From Steromphala cineraria (Eukaryota > Mollusca > Gastropoda > Trochida > Trochidae), in contig OU744735.1 of assembly GCA_916613615.1 (NCBI GenBank), positions 52,716,082 to 52,780,081 of the forward strand: a DNA stretch of 64,000 nt. Reading direction: 5' to 3'. The notes below the pieces were generated by a model, which worked only from the letters and a program-made list of their open reading frames with translations, was not told the origin of the DNA and ran no database searches. A program made the position numbers and the translations under genes. This document shows, one piece after another, positions 35,684 through 48,800 of this stretch (positions are counted from its first letter, which is position 1; each line of letters begins with the position of its first letter).

Positions 35684-36811
35684 TTTGTGCCCTCTTGAAT
35701 TTTCAACTTTCTGGATTTTTTTATCAATTTCAGTTTTCATGGAGACGAAACTTAGAATTGCTTTTTCGGAACAGAATTTGAAAACCATTAGGGCTAGTTA
35801 AATTAAACTGTTTACAAATCTGCCTTTTCGTGTTTTCAATAGCAGGGAGTTTAAACTCAATGACATTCTTAATTCCAACATTACCATTTATTTCTAAACT
35901 GTGTCTCACCAAGGAATGAAGATGATTTAATCAAACGGGATGGTTGTTTTCCTCTCTCTTCATATTGGCATGAGGAACTTGACCATGGCATAACATATTA
36001 AGTATTTACTCATCAAAAAGACCTAGATGTGGTTTATCAGCGTCCTATGATGGCTATTAAAAGTTAAACAAAACTAGCTGCATGTATGCATCCAACATTA
36101 TTCACACAATCAGTACATCAAAATATATGCTAACATTGATCACTCAACTTCAGTCGGACAGGGGGTAAACCATCTCTCCTGATAGCTCTTGTTTTTATGT
36201 AGACGGAGGTAAGAATTATAATTTACACTTATATAACCCACACAAGTATTTAATTTAACATTACATTTATATTAATGTCAGTACACAGATGTATTTTGTT
36301 AAAATGAATTCTTGGTAAAAGTAGGTTATTTTATATAGAGCTGAACCATATAGCGATCTGTTATCAAGGTGATGGCGAGTAGATTTTGAAAACGTACATA
36401 GATTTACACAGGCATGAAGCCAAAAGTTTAATTTAAACTGAATGACTGCGGGAATAGATTTAACCAGTCACATGTCTAATATGAAACATATTTGTTCGCA
36501 GTTAGACGATTATCCTATAATTATCTGAATGATATCCGTGAAAAGCAAATGACAGAATTTCTGCAAAACATTTTGTAGAACACCTTGCATTACATTCTGA
36601 AGATGCCATGATTCTGTCTTTCGATGATAAACCTTTCTAACTCTCAAACACGGCGCATGAGGCGGAGGAAGCAATCACCAAATTTAGATTGATATAATTT
36701 TTTCGCACAAAAATATGTATTTTGATTGATTCTTCTCAGTGACATTATTATGCTTGTGGTATAACAGTATGTAGGTTTTCTGCAATCAATATAACGAACA
36801 TGACAGAACGT
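35684..36811. other. Intergenic sequence
   Basis: No gene or repeat recognised. Confidence 0.4.
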
Positions 36812-36813
36812 TA

Positions 36814-37130
36814 AAGGGACAGTAGCACGATTGGGACGAATATAATATGTCAGGAAAATGAAAATAAATGGTTCCAATTGAAAGACAAAGTATTTAAATT
36901 AGATGACGCAGTAATAAATCAAATATATAGTGTACAGTCCAGCCATGCAATTCCTTTTCTTACCAAAAAAAAAATATTTCACACAAAAATGAACACCAGT
37001 GTGAATCTATATAATTTGTTCTCTGAATATGGATGATTGGTTTGTCTAATGGGATTTTTGACACCATCAAAATAATACATGTAGCATTAGAGTTCAATTA
37101 TCAACTTCTAAAAACGTGCTACTGCACCTT
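36814..37130 (-). mobile_element. MITE, AAGGGGCAGTAG family, copy 7 (most diverged)
   Basis: A 317-bp copy. Its left end reads AAGGGACAGTAGCACG and its right end tgcacctt, with TA flanks (36812-36813, 37131-37132). This is the last copy in the window. Confidence 0.8.
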
Positions 37131-37132
37131 TA

Positions 37133-38230
37133 AAGTGACTATAGTCTGGTTTCCAAACCTCATTTTTTATCAACCTCGCAATGTCCAGACCTCTGAAGGC
37201 AGTTCTTATAGGAGGTTGAATACTTTCATAACTAAACATCTGTAACGGTCAGATTGTGATAGTGGAAAATTTATACTTTTTTTCCTTTTTTACTGACAGT
37301 GTGAGGAAATTAAGAAATGATTTAGTTAAATCAAAAATAAGGACTGTATTATGACTGTGTTCATAAGTATTTGTTAATTGTATTATACTAATTAAACTTA
37401 AAAACTAATGAAAAGTTCTAAAAAAGGGTAATATTGAAAATGAAGAGTTATCTCCCCTGGACGTTAATTTTCATTGATAATTCTTATTTGACTGAATATT
37501 TCTGTAAGATAAGATAAGATAAGATAAGATAAGATAACACTTTATTACCCAAAAGGGAATTCTTCTTGAATCAAATAGAGCTCATGGCATGAAATACATA
37601 TGGACATTTATATAATAAGTTAAATATTAATAAAAAGTCTATTTACATAAAATACACACACACACACATTCACATAAATACACGTAATTTGAGGCCTTCA
37701 GGAATATAATAAGGAGCACAGTCAATGTTTATCAATTCTTTGAGAGAGAAAAGAGAATCGATGTTCAGCTGTTTTCTTCCTGTATATGTTACTACATTGA
37801 TAAAGAACATTGTGTAAGGTGCGACAGCAGTATGGTATTTTAGCCAAAGACTTTAACTTTCAATGCGTGTGTCGAATAAATTTGGATTTTTTTATTATCA
37901 AAATAGGAGGCAGAATCCCACCCCACCAAATTGTGGAAGCTGCTATGTACATATTTATATTGTATATCTATATATGTAGTACTTAGATCCTAGACTAACA
38001 TATGTCTCTCAGCTATATGTGTAGGTTTTATTGTTTTATCTGATTTTCAGAAACTATGTTTTATTCTGTCCAGCCCCGCAGTTGTGTATTATACAGCCAA
38101 AGCCTGCAGTGATATTTTACATCTAAGAAAGCGCATTTTATATAACACTTAGATTCTTTGTACATTGCACTGTCATTTTATTTATTGTAATATCTTTTTA
38201 AACACTTCCTATTTAATATACTTTTGTATA
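37133..38230. other. Intergenic sequence with (AAGAT)n
   Basis: Contains an (AAGAT)6 tract at 37506-37537 and a short (CA)n near 37660. Otherwise no gene is supported; some sequence before 38230 may be LINE 3' region. Confidence 0.5.
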
Positions 38231-38231
38231 T

Positions 38232-38356
38232 ACATTCAATAGTCTCTCATAACCCTTATTGGGTGGCTCATATATTTTATGTCGGTTTTATGTTTATTCC
38301 ATTTTATGTATGAGGTGAGACTTAAATAAATTATCTGTCTGTCTGTCTGTCTGTCT
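38232..38356 (+). mobile_element. LINE 3' UTR tail with (TCTG)n
   Basis: Only the non-coding tail of the LINE group is readable. The outer stem is AGTCTC (38241-38246) with GAGACT (38317-38322). The inner hairpin is ACCC/GGGT (38252-38264). It ends TTAAATAAATTA plus (TCTG)n at 38334-38356. Confidence 0.6.
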
Positions 38357-40010
38357 ATACCTCGTCACTAGGCACGATCCGCTTGATCCTACCCTTCAGG
38401 CAACACATGTCCACACTGTCAACATCTGTCTGTCTTTGTCTACAATATTTACTCCATATCCAATCAGAGGTCGGATAGAAATTGATGGACAAGATGGCAC
38501 AATATAGTTTGCCAATCACCAAGTGATTGGTTGTGTACGTTTAACCGCATCTGTGCATTTTATTGCCTTTTCTATGTAAATATAAAATGAATGTACATGT
38601 GACAGGGCATTATTAACATTTTGCCTCAAATCACCTATAAAGTCATCATTCATATCATTTCTTCATTCATTATATGTTAAATGTTCATATGTCTTCTGTT
38701 GTACTTGTTTGCCGTTGAACGCCACCCCTATACATTTTTCACCTGTACTCTTCTGCTTCAGGAGCCTTGCCAACAAGCAACTCCCTTCACTTTCTACTCT
38801 ATTTTTAGATCAGCTTTGCAGGCTATCCACCTCTTGGGCTTCCCCTATTCTATTTATAGGTCACATCAAAGGCATCCTTTGATGTGTTACCTGTCTTCTT
38901 ATTGGCTGCTATAGTCCTCTGTTTTAAACAACACTTTTCACGGTTGACAAATGATGCGAAACATGGGTTCAACCCCTTAAAAATAATGGAACGAGCCAGG
39001 TAAAAGAAGACAGAATTCCCAAAAGACAGAAAATACACTATTAAGATAACTTGTTACTATATATATATGGGTCATTTTCAAAATCTGTGCGAATTTCATA
39101 AGGATAAAATGACAAACATGTTACCCTTTAATTCTCCTAAGTTGCCATATCTTAAAGTATTTTTACATTTTTTTTATATTATAACATGGTACTGGCATAT
39201 GGTACTAAATCAACTGTAGATATAAAGTCGGAAACATCAAAGTGCTCATGTGGTCATTCTACCGAAGATGTTATTCACTACCTAATCACGTGGGTTTAAA
39301 CATATTTTATTCATTATATTGAATTTGTATTGTGAACAAGCGTGTACCTTAGTTCACATAACCACAAACATATTTCACTATTTTCTTTGGATTATAGAAA
39401 GTCTGATTACAATATTGTATAGTGCGTTAAAGGTAGCTACTCAAATATGTTTAGTTTGGTAATGAAAGCCGTTTTTAAAGCCACTTTTGAAGAATAATAA
39501 TATTTTATTAATGTTTCACATGCTGTATATATATATATCACAGTATAAAAAGCTGTTAAAAGTCAGCACCCAGCCATAAGGCTTACGAGATACAAACATA
39601 CAATTACAATTACAAATTCATTACAAATACAACAATACATTTTCATTCGTCAGATTTCGCACCACCTTTCACCACATTACCCATCCTTACCCCACCCCAC
39701 ATACACTCTCAATACATTACTGCACTCATAAGAAACCACGATATACAGCGCATCCTTATACAATACTTTATTCTCTCAGTCAAACATCAGACTCACACAG
39801 TACACATTTGCCCCTCTCTCCAACAGATACACCCTTTCAGTCAACGTAAACACAGACAGTACCCACACTCCCGACCCCCACACATGCGCACACAAACTCA
39901 CCCCTCGCTAACTCTTTCGCTCTAGTTACGGACAAAAACTGATTCATACCAAATTTGAAACCAAAAACAACACACCCACTCTCAGTCTCACAGACACTAA
40001 CATATAATAG
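38357..40010. other. Intergenic sequence
   Basis: No gene is supported. The 39600-39960 stretch is C- and A-rich on + (many cac/tcac motifs), without a clear period. Confidence 0.35.
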
Positions 40011-40021
40011 TTTGCATTAAT

Positions 40022-42235
<2,214 letters not shown>

Positions 42236-42237
42236 CG

Positions 42238-42312
42238 ACACACGCACACACACACGCACACACCCTCACACATATTTCAGTGCACATATAGTGTGTGTGT
42301 GTGTGTGTGTTT
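42238..42312. repeat. (CA)n and (GT)n microsatellites
   Basis: Imperfect CA/CG repeats at 42238-42266 and (GT)10 at 42291-42310, complementary to each other and 25 bases apart, so the transcript could fold back. Confidence 0.85.
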
Positions 42313-42314
42313 GT

Positions 42315-42487
42315 AAAACCGTCCAACTGGGGACTTCAATCAGAATACACACCTGCAATTGGGGACTCGAAATCCAATTGGGGACCTGACCCAAGTCCTC
42401 ATTTGGACCCCCTATTTTATTCGCTTTATTTTTGCTCAAATATACCAAAAAATGCAAAATTTAAAAAGTCTCCAATTGGACGATTTT
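42315..42487. repeat. Short inverted-repeat element (MITE-like)
   Basis: Arms AAAACCGTCCAACTGGGGAC (42315-) and, inverted, AAAATCGTCCAATTGGAGAC (ending 42487) enclose about 130 bases with further copies of 'caattgggga'. No target duplication was identified. Confidence 0.5.
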
Positions 42488-42489
42488 TC

Positions 42490-43259
42490 AGAAAAGTGTA
42501 AGTTCGTTATGCACAGATTAACCAAATGCCGTGTCGTGTGTATGTCTAAAACGGAACTGAAATCTTCGCGCATGCGCACGCATGGAGATCTAGGCATGGA
42601 GTCGCCAAGTGTGCGGAGGATCTTTAAGATCATGGCAAAAAACGGTAAGTATAAACAAATATATGTGGATTGCTTTGTTAAAGAAAAAAACGTTGTTTAA
42701 AGACCGTCCGTCATCTTATTTTAAATCCTAATGTCATTCAAATCCGATTTTTGTACTCAAAAGACAAGTAAGTTTACAAGAATGGCCGTGATGAAGTTAT
42801 TTAGAAGAGTGGTTTTGTACCAGCCTATAATAGACTCATGATGTAGTATGAAGAGTTGAAATACCCATAGAAATGTAATCTTTGACTCTCCTGGACGCAA
42901 AGCTTTTGTTGATTCATTGCTTTGACCTGAGACGATCTATTAACATACTCGTACGTGTTACCTATTTCCGTGGTAATCTAGATTTTATAAAACTTGAGCG
43001 CTGACCATAACAGACATCATGAACATCATGAATTGATAGGAGACATATTTTTCCAACATTCAATTAATTCACTGTTATAATATTTGATTTTTCCCCCCAA
43101 ATTCTGGTTATAAAAAGAAAACATACTCTCGTTTTACCTATTTCTGTGGTAATTGGTCAATGGTGTGGAATAGGATTTAAATTAAAGATGTCAAAGGTTA
43201 AGATAATTTTCAAACCAATGCAATAGTCGTTCTGCCTTTTTGGTTGTTGTAAGCGGCCT
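42490..43259. other. Intergenic sequence
   Basis: No gene supported. Confidence 0.4.
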
Positions 43260-43262
43260 TTA

Positions 43263-43288
43263 ACCGGAAGTCGCCATTTTACCGGACA
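43263..43288 (+). promoter_or_regulatory. ETS and YY1-like sites at transposase promoter
   Basis: ACCGGAAGT (ETS consensus, 43263-43271) is followed directly by GCCATTTT (YY1 consensus core, 43273-43280), 17-40 bases before the transposase ATG. ACCGGACA at 43281 is shared with the opposite end of the element. Confidence 0.4.
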
Positions 43289-43304
43289 AACGTCATAAAG
43301 CAAC

Positions 43305-46002
43305 ATGCCGGTCAAACACTGTTGTTACGGCCTCTGCCGCTCCGATTCTCGGTACTTGAGTGGATCTTCCTCAGGTATATTTTTTATCCCTTTCCCGAAA
43401 CCTAAGTTAACACTAGAAAAGTGCAAAAGATGGGTTTCCCTTTGTGGAAGGAAAGAATTCACGGTGGAGAAGGTCCGAAAAGAGACGTATATTTGCAGTC
43501 TCCATTTCGTCGGGGGTAATGGGCCAACCAAAGGTAAGCTTAGTAGAGTTTGTAATTTAATTAAAATATGGTATAAAGTATCGCATTTGGAAAGTTTAAT
43601 CTAATATAATTCACGTGTGATGATGATAGTTCTTAATTGGATGTTTGTTTTTGAAGAAAATCCTGATCCTATGCCTGCACTATCAACTGCCCCACCACCA
43701 AAGGCGCGAAATCCAAGGAAGAGACTGAGGCTAGAAGAAGTATATATATATTTATAAATCTATGCATTTACTTGCAATATGCTAAAAGATGTAAACATTT
43801 TAATATCATTTATCATCTTACAAGATAATGGAACTATTATTACAAGTTAAAAGCTAAATATTACAGTGTTATTTATATCATTGTACTATTTAAATATCAG
43901 TACTAGTAGTCAATAAATACTTCATATTATTTCTTTTAGGAAGAACCACTGCAAGAGTTGCATGTAAATGTACTCCCTCCCCCCGAACCGACAGAACAGG
44001 AAATGTTGACCCCACCACCATCCGACCACTTCCATGACTATTGTGAAGTTTCTGTCAAGAATGATTCATGTAAGTAAAATAAGTATGGCCGGGCGTGCCT
44101 ACACAATTCCTAATTGTGTATTTATGATTTTTATAAAGTGTATTTTCATCTATTTTGAGATGTGATTTCAAGTATTGATTTCTAATTTAATAACAATTGA
44201 TATCAATGGTATGGAACAAATTGCTGCATTTCTGTCTAAATTTGATCTTAATTAAGTGAATAACTATTTTTTTTTATATTTCACTGTAGTTCTGATAGAA
44301 ATGGCTAATGTCTGTCAAGTTTGTGTCTGAGTGTAATTTATGATGTAAAAGTGTACACCCAAATACTGTATGGTATAATGGTACACAGATTAAATTATCA
44401 AGTGCATACCATTAAAGATATATATTTAATGTGCAAAATCTAGAAAAAAATACCAAACTATGTAAGTTACATGTGAATATTATTTATTTCACGTCTGCAG
44501 TTTTCCTCATTTGGAAAGCCAAGCTGCACTGATGAGTCCTGGCGGGACGAAACGTGATAAAACAAAACAAAAAACATTAATATTTATATTCTTTGATAAA
44601 ACAAAATAATCATAATGAATTTAAAATAAATATACTAATTATCATATTTCATGAAGTGGGAGGAAACATGACAGCTAATGCAAGTACGCAGACTGAAATC
44701 AACATGGAAGATATGAATGAGTATGCTGACATAGAAATAAAGAATCCCAAGGTCATGAAAAGGAATGAATTCATCAGAACAGTACAAAAGGATGATGACA
44801 ACTGTAAATTCTACACAGGTAAACTATATTTTTTATGTTAAAGAAGTAACAATTTGAATTGAATTTCATAATAAAAAAGATGTATATATTTGGATTTTTA
44901 ATGCAAATACTTAAGTCTCAATTCAATGTACATTTTTACAGGTCTCACAACTTCGGTATTTGCTGTCATACTGAACCTGCTGATGGCAAAGGCCCACAAC
45001 CTTAACTATTGGCGTGGATCTGACACTTCTGGATTAACAGTAAATATTTTTAACAGTTTCCATTCCATTAAAATTTAAAGAACATTACTCCTATTAATGA
45101 ATCGTATTGACAAATCATACTTACTGCACTGGATACAATTTTTTTATCAATTCTTATTCATACAATACGACTAAAATACTATCAGGTCACCAATACATAC
45201 AAATTTGATACAAAACTATTTTCAGGGAGACAATCCAACAATGAGGAGGAGGGGCCGTTCTCGGGTATTGACTGTCACTGAAGAACTGATTCTCACACTT
45301 GTAAGGCTAAGGAGAGGATTCGACTCTGAGGTGTTAGCATACCTATTTCAGATTGACAATTCTTCTGTTAGCAGGATATTTACAACATGGATATCCTTTA
45401 TGTATCATGAGCTGCAATTTCTTGTATCATGGCCAAGTAGGGAACAAGTTAAAGCTAGCTTACCAAAGTGTTTCAAAACTTTTCCAAAGACCAGAGTAAT
45501 CATCGACTGCACTGAATTTTTCATTCAAAAACCTAGCTTAGCCTCCTCTCAAAGAGTCACATGGTCTCAATACAAACATCATAACACTGCTAAATCATTA
45601 GTTGCAGTTTCCCCCTCTGGAACTTTTGTCTTTGTATCTAACTTATATACAGGTTCTATTTCAGATAGAAAGATTGTTCAACAATCAGGTTTCCTAGATA
45701 AGCTTGAGTATGGTGATGACATTATGGCTGACAGAGGGTTCCTCATTCGAGATTTACTTACTAAGAAAATGTGTACTCTAAATATTCCACCATTTTCCAT
45801 GGGTAAGCAGTTGACATCAAAAGCAGTAGCAAAGACCAGGAGAATTGCCAGTTCTCGAATTCATGTAGAACGAGCTATTGGAAGATTGAAAAACTTTCAA
45901 ATTTTTCAGAAAGTAATACCTCTCAGACTCAAGTGTATCATGGATCAAATGCAATTTGTATGTGCAGCTCTTTGCAACCTGGACAAAAAGCTTGTCAAAT
46001 AA
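43305..46002 (+). CDS. THAP-domain DDE transposase (DDE_Tnp_4 type), 6 exons, intact frame
   Basis: Exons 43305-43533, 43657-43739, 43940-44069, 44657-44818, 44942-45039 and 45226-46002 join with matching phases (1,0,1,1,0) into 492 residues with no stop. Residues 1-75: THAP zinc finger, C-x4-C at CCYGLC, conserved FIPFP and W, C-x2-H at CSLHF. Residues 76-145: Pro/Glu-rich linker. Around 219-235: TGL..., NLNYWRG. Residues 250-285: helix-turn-helix (TEELILTLVRLRRGFDSEVL). The catalytic core starts with Asp in VIIDCTEFF, second Asp in IMADRGF, Glu in HVERAIGRLKNF. Function (known): DNA cleavage and strand transfer for transposition; THAP binds the element's ends. AATAAA lies 69 bases after the stop. 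All three catalytic residues are present, so activity is conceivable. Confidence 0.9.
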
Positions 46003-46070
46003 TGTAAAACATGTTTCCTATTGCTACTAAGTTTTTTGTTACATCAGTATGGCTGTTGAATTTTGCATAA

Positions 46071-46076
46071 AATAAA
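46071..46076 (+). terminator. Polyadenylation signal of the transposase gene
   Basis: Canonical AATAAA 69 bases after the TAA at 46002, before the end of the convergent gene. Confidence 0.55.
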
Positions 46077-46198
46077 CAGAGGCATTGTATCCCTTAAATT
46101 GTAGCTGGACATTTAAAACATATGATGACTCCTGTTTTAACTTGTTATTCTTTAAAACTATCATTGAACACCTGACCCAGTACAAATATTTTGACTAA

Positions 46199-48747
46199 TT
46201 ACAAAATCTGTGTAAACAAATATTGTAAAACATGTTTCTTATAAAATATTTCAAGTTTTGATGTCATCTCTCTGAAAAAGGTTTCATCAAATTGAGTTTT
46301 TACAACAACAATTCCATGATTTGTCAAAATTACTAATTCACCACACTTCAAACCTTTCAAACCTAGCTGCCCTTGAATTTGATGATAATAAGGACATTCT
46401 TTTGTCATGACCCATTCCTCACTATTTTCAACCTGGAAACATTTTTTCAACTTAGCTACATCCTTGGGATGTTTATTCCTCAATGAGTAGGGACATTTTA
46501 TTTCTAACACTCTATCAGAATGACATTTGCATTGCACAATGCCATCAACACTACACCCTAAAACAGGATATGATGGATGTACAAAAAGCCCATGTTTCTT
46601 AACTTTAAGAGATTTATGACTGGAACGTGTAAGTCTGGTGTACATGTGACAAGCAACTGGTTCCTTCTTTCTACCCCAAACTAGTGGAGCACAGTTATCT
46701 TTAGCTTCATTTCTATCTTCACACATGATTGATTTCAAAAATGACATTGATGGTGGAGAATCCTTTTCGACATATGAACAGGCTTGATGAAAATTAGACG
46801 CCGTCAACCTACCAGCTCTTTGCTCAAACCAAGCATTATTTTCAGATTGACCAAATGTGCCCATGGCAATATCTTTACACTCTGTTTCACAATAGCTAAT
46901 TGTACTATAAAAGTCATCACCAATAGTTTGAAGTTCATCCAGAGATTCACAGTTACTTAAGGATTCCTTGTTAGCTGAAGCATAACTCTGTGCCTTTGAA
47001 GGTATAGACAAATCTGTTATAGACTTGAGTTCTGTTGACTGCATACCCTGCAACTCTTCTGGGGAGAGTAGTATGTCCAAGGCCTGTATATCTGGTGATA
47101 TCTAAAACAGTATTAAGAATTCATTAACCTGTGTACCATGTAAATAAAAATATTTTTATACAGCAATAGTGTATGTGTGTTATTGTATTATATGGCATGC
47201 CAAATTCTTGAAATAATGTAAAATTTTGAACCTTGAATCTAATTAGACTTGAGATATTATTACAAGAGATACATTACCCAAAAGGTCCAAGACATTTTAT
47301 AAATACACACCTTGCTTAATTTGAGACCAAAATCTCTTTTCTGTTCCTGTGAGTATGGAGTCTGGTCTTCAGGAGGACGGGGATCATATGTATCTATATC
47401 TGGTGTCACCTTGTGCTCCACAGGGGTAGAACCATATTTTGCCTTCAATATGGTAAGATCCTTCACAGGTACCGCGACATCATGAAATCGGGGTCGCTTC
47501 ATCCACTGGTTGGCTCCGTCAGTACATGAGGTGGGCTCAATACTCTCAATGGCGTATAAAGTTGCCCCAACGTGACGACATCCCCCATCAGACCTGTAAC
47601 AAAATAATAACTTTTCTTTTACATTTGTTCTCAGTCTACGGGGCAAACACTATCATTTGTATTTACTTATTTGGCATTCTTTAATATACTTTTATGGTAT
47701 CCGGTGCTATCCGCACAGATCAAAGGTTTTGTTTTTGAATGACATGATTTAGCAATGTGTCATAATGTCAGGGACCAAATAGACTTCTCACTTCACTGCA
47801 AAATTTACTTATCTAGTTTGCATTTATATTAGTGAAATTCTTGTTAAAACAACTTAAAATGGACATACTAGAAAAGTTCTCAATTTTTTTATTAAAATAA
47901 TCAATTTATTTTAGGAAATCAAAAACTTTAATGATAACTCTGCATATCAGTTACATTTATGAAAATTGTTATATTAAAAAAAATGGTAATTGTAATTCTT
48001 AATTATTTTATTTGTCTATACTTGCCCTCCAATGCACTGGCAATATGCCATCTTGACATCTCCGGTCCTGGCCATGACTACACAGACTTGGTAGAAATCT
48101 TTGTTTAGGTCTTGCCTCTCTGGGTAGGTCTTACTTTGGTCCTGAAGAGACAGACCTGACTCTCCTCTTGTTGTGGGTTGAATTCTAGGGATTCAACATG
48201 ACCATCATAGAACAGTCTGAAATGAGATATGAAATTGACTAATTTCACAATTAATTCATTAAAATGTTTTAAGAATAAAATAATCATGGGAAATTTAAAA
48301 GGTTTGAAATTAAATGTTATATATCTTTGTTGTATAATGAACACTTTTCATCAATGTTAGTTACGATCAAACTATAAAAAATATTTACCTGTAATCATCA
48401 AAAGATTTATAACTTTTCAGTTTTTTTCCATCATAGTCTGAGGTAGAACACAGCAGATAATTAAAGATGTCTATCAACCCAAATGATGGCATTTCACTGA
48501 AGTCCGTGCTGTATCCCTGTAAGTTGAATGGGTCCTTTGATGACACTCCACACAAACGAAGCTTTTCAAGGTGGTCATCAGTACACTTGACTAAATCTGG
48601 ATCTTCCGATAAATTGAGGCTTTTTGCTGCTCCAGCTAACTTTAGTAAATCTTCTCGATTGTACCCACTTACAGAAATACCTCTTTCACGCAGATAGCGC
48701 TGTAGTTGTGCTACTGTCATACCGCGAAATGACGAGCTGTCATCCAT
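46199..48747 (-). pseudogene. SAP-SWIM-YqaJ nuclease gene of the transposon, 4 exons, one frameshift
   Basis: Exons on -: 48747-48389, 48216-48026, 47593-47311 and 47101-46199. Exon 1 carries a SAP DNA-binding helix pair (MTVAQLQRYLRERGISVSGY, about residues 9-40). Exons 2/3 carry a SWIM zinc finger: CQC at the exon 2 end and GGCRHVGATL at the exon 3 start, split by a GC-AG intron (gg|gcaagt). Exon 4 is a PD-(D/E)xK nuclease of YqaJ/lambda-exonuclease type: WFEQRAGRLTASNF, WGRKKEP, GCSVDG, LEIKCPYS and YYHQIQGQLGL hold the usual catalytic Glu/Asp/Glu-x-Lys/Gln set. Exon 2 contains an extra AG in an AGAGAG run near 48118, which shifts frame and gives TAA; intron phases are consistent only without it. 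Length would be about 577 residues. Its role in transposition is not established; 5'-3' resection of DNA ends is an inference from the fold. Confidence 0.82.
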
Positions 48748-48800
48748 ATTGTTTACCAGACGTAACTAGGATGTCCGGTCAAAAGGGAGGTAACTCTAAA

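Larger units (their letters stand above)
43260..48800. mobile_element. Two-gene DNA transposon, ISL2EU/IS4EU type
   Basis: Convergent genes for a THAP/DDE transposase (+, 43305-46002) and a SAP-SWIM-YqaJ nuclease (-, 48747-46199), with 196 bases between the two stops. The outer leaders are related as inverted repeats: CCATTTTACCGGACA at 43274-43288 and, inverted, CCCTTTTGACCGGACA at 48787-48772, each followed by ACGTC before the start codon. From my knowledge of Repbase classes, a transposase beside a YqaJ-type nuclease marks ISL2EU. Exact termini and target duplication could not be fixed, so the outer coordinates are approximate. Confidence 0.75.

Noticed and set aside
43305..43604. Stand-alone THAP protein ending at 43604
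   Set aside because: The frame continues past a clear donor at 43533/43534; splicing to 43657 gives the expected post-THAP sequence and joins the DDE exons in phase.
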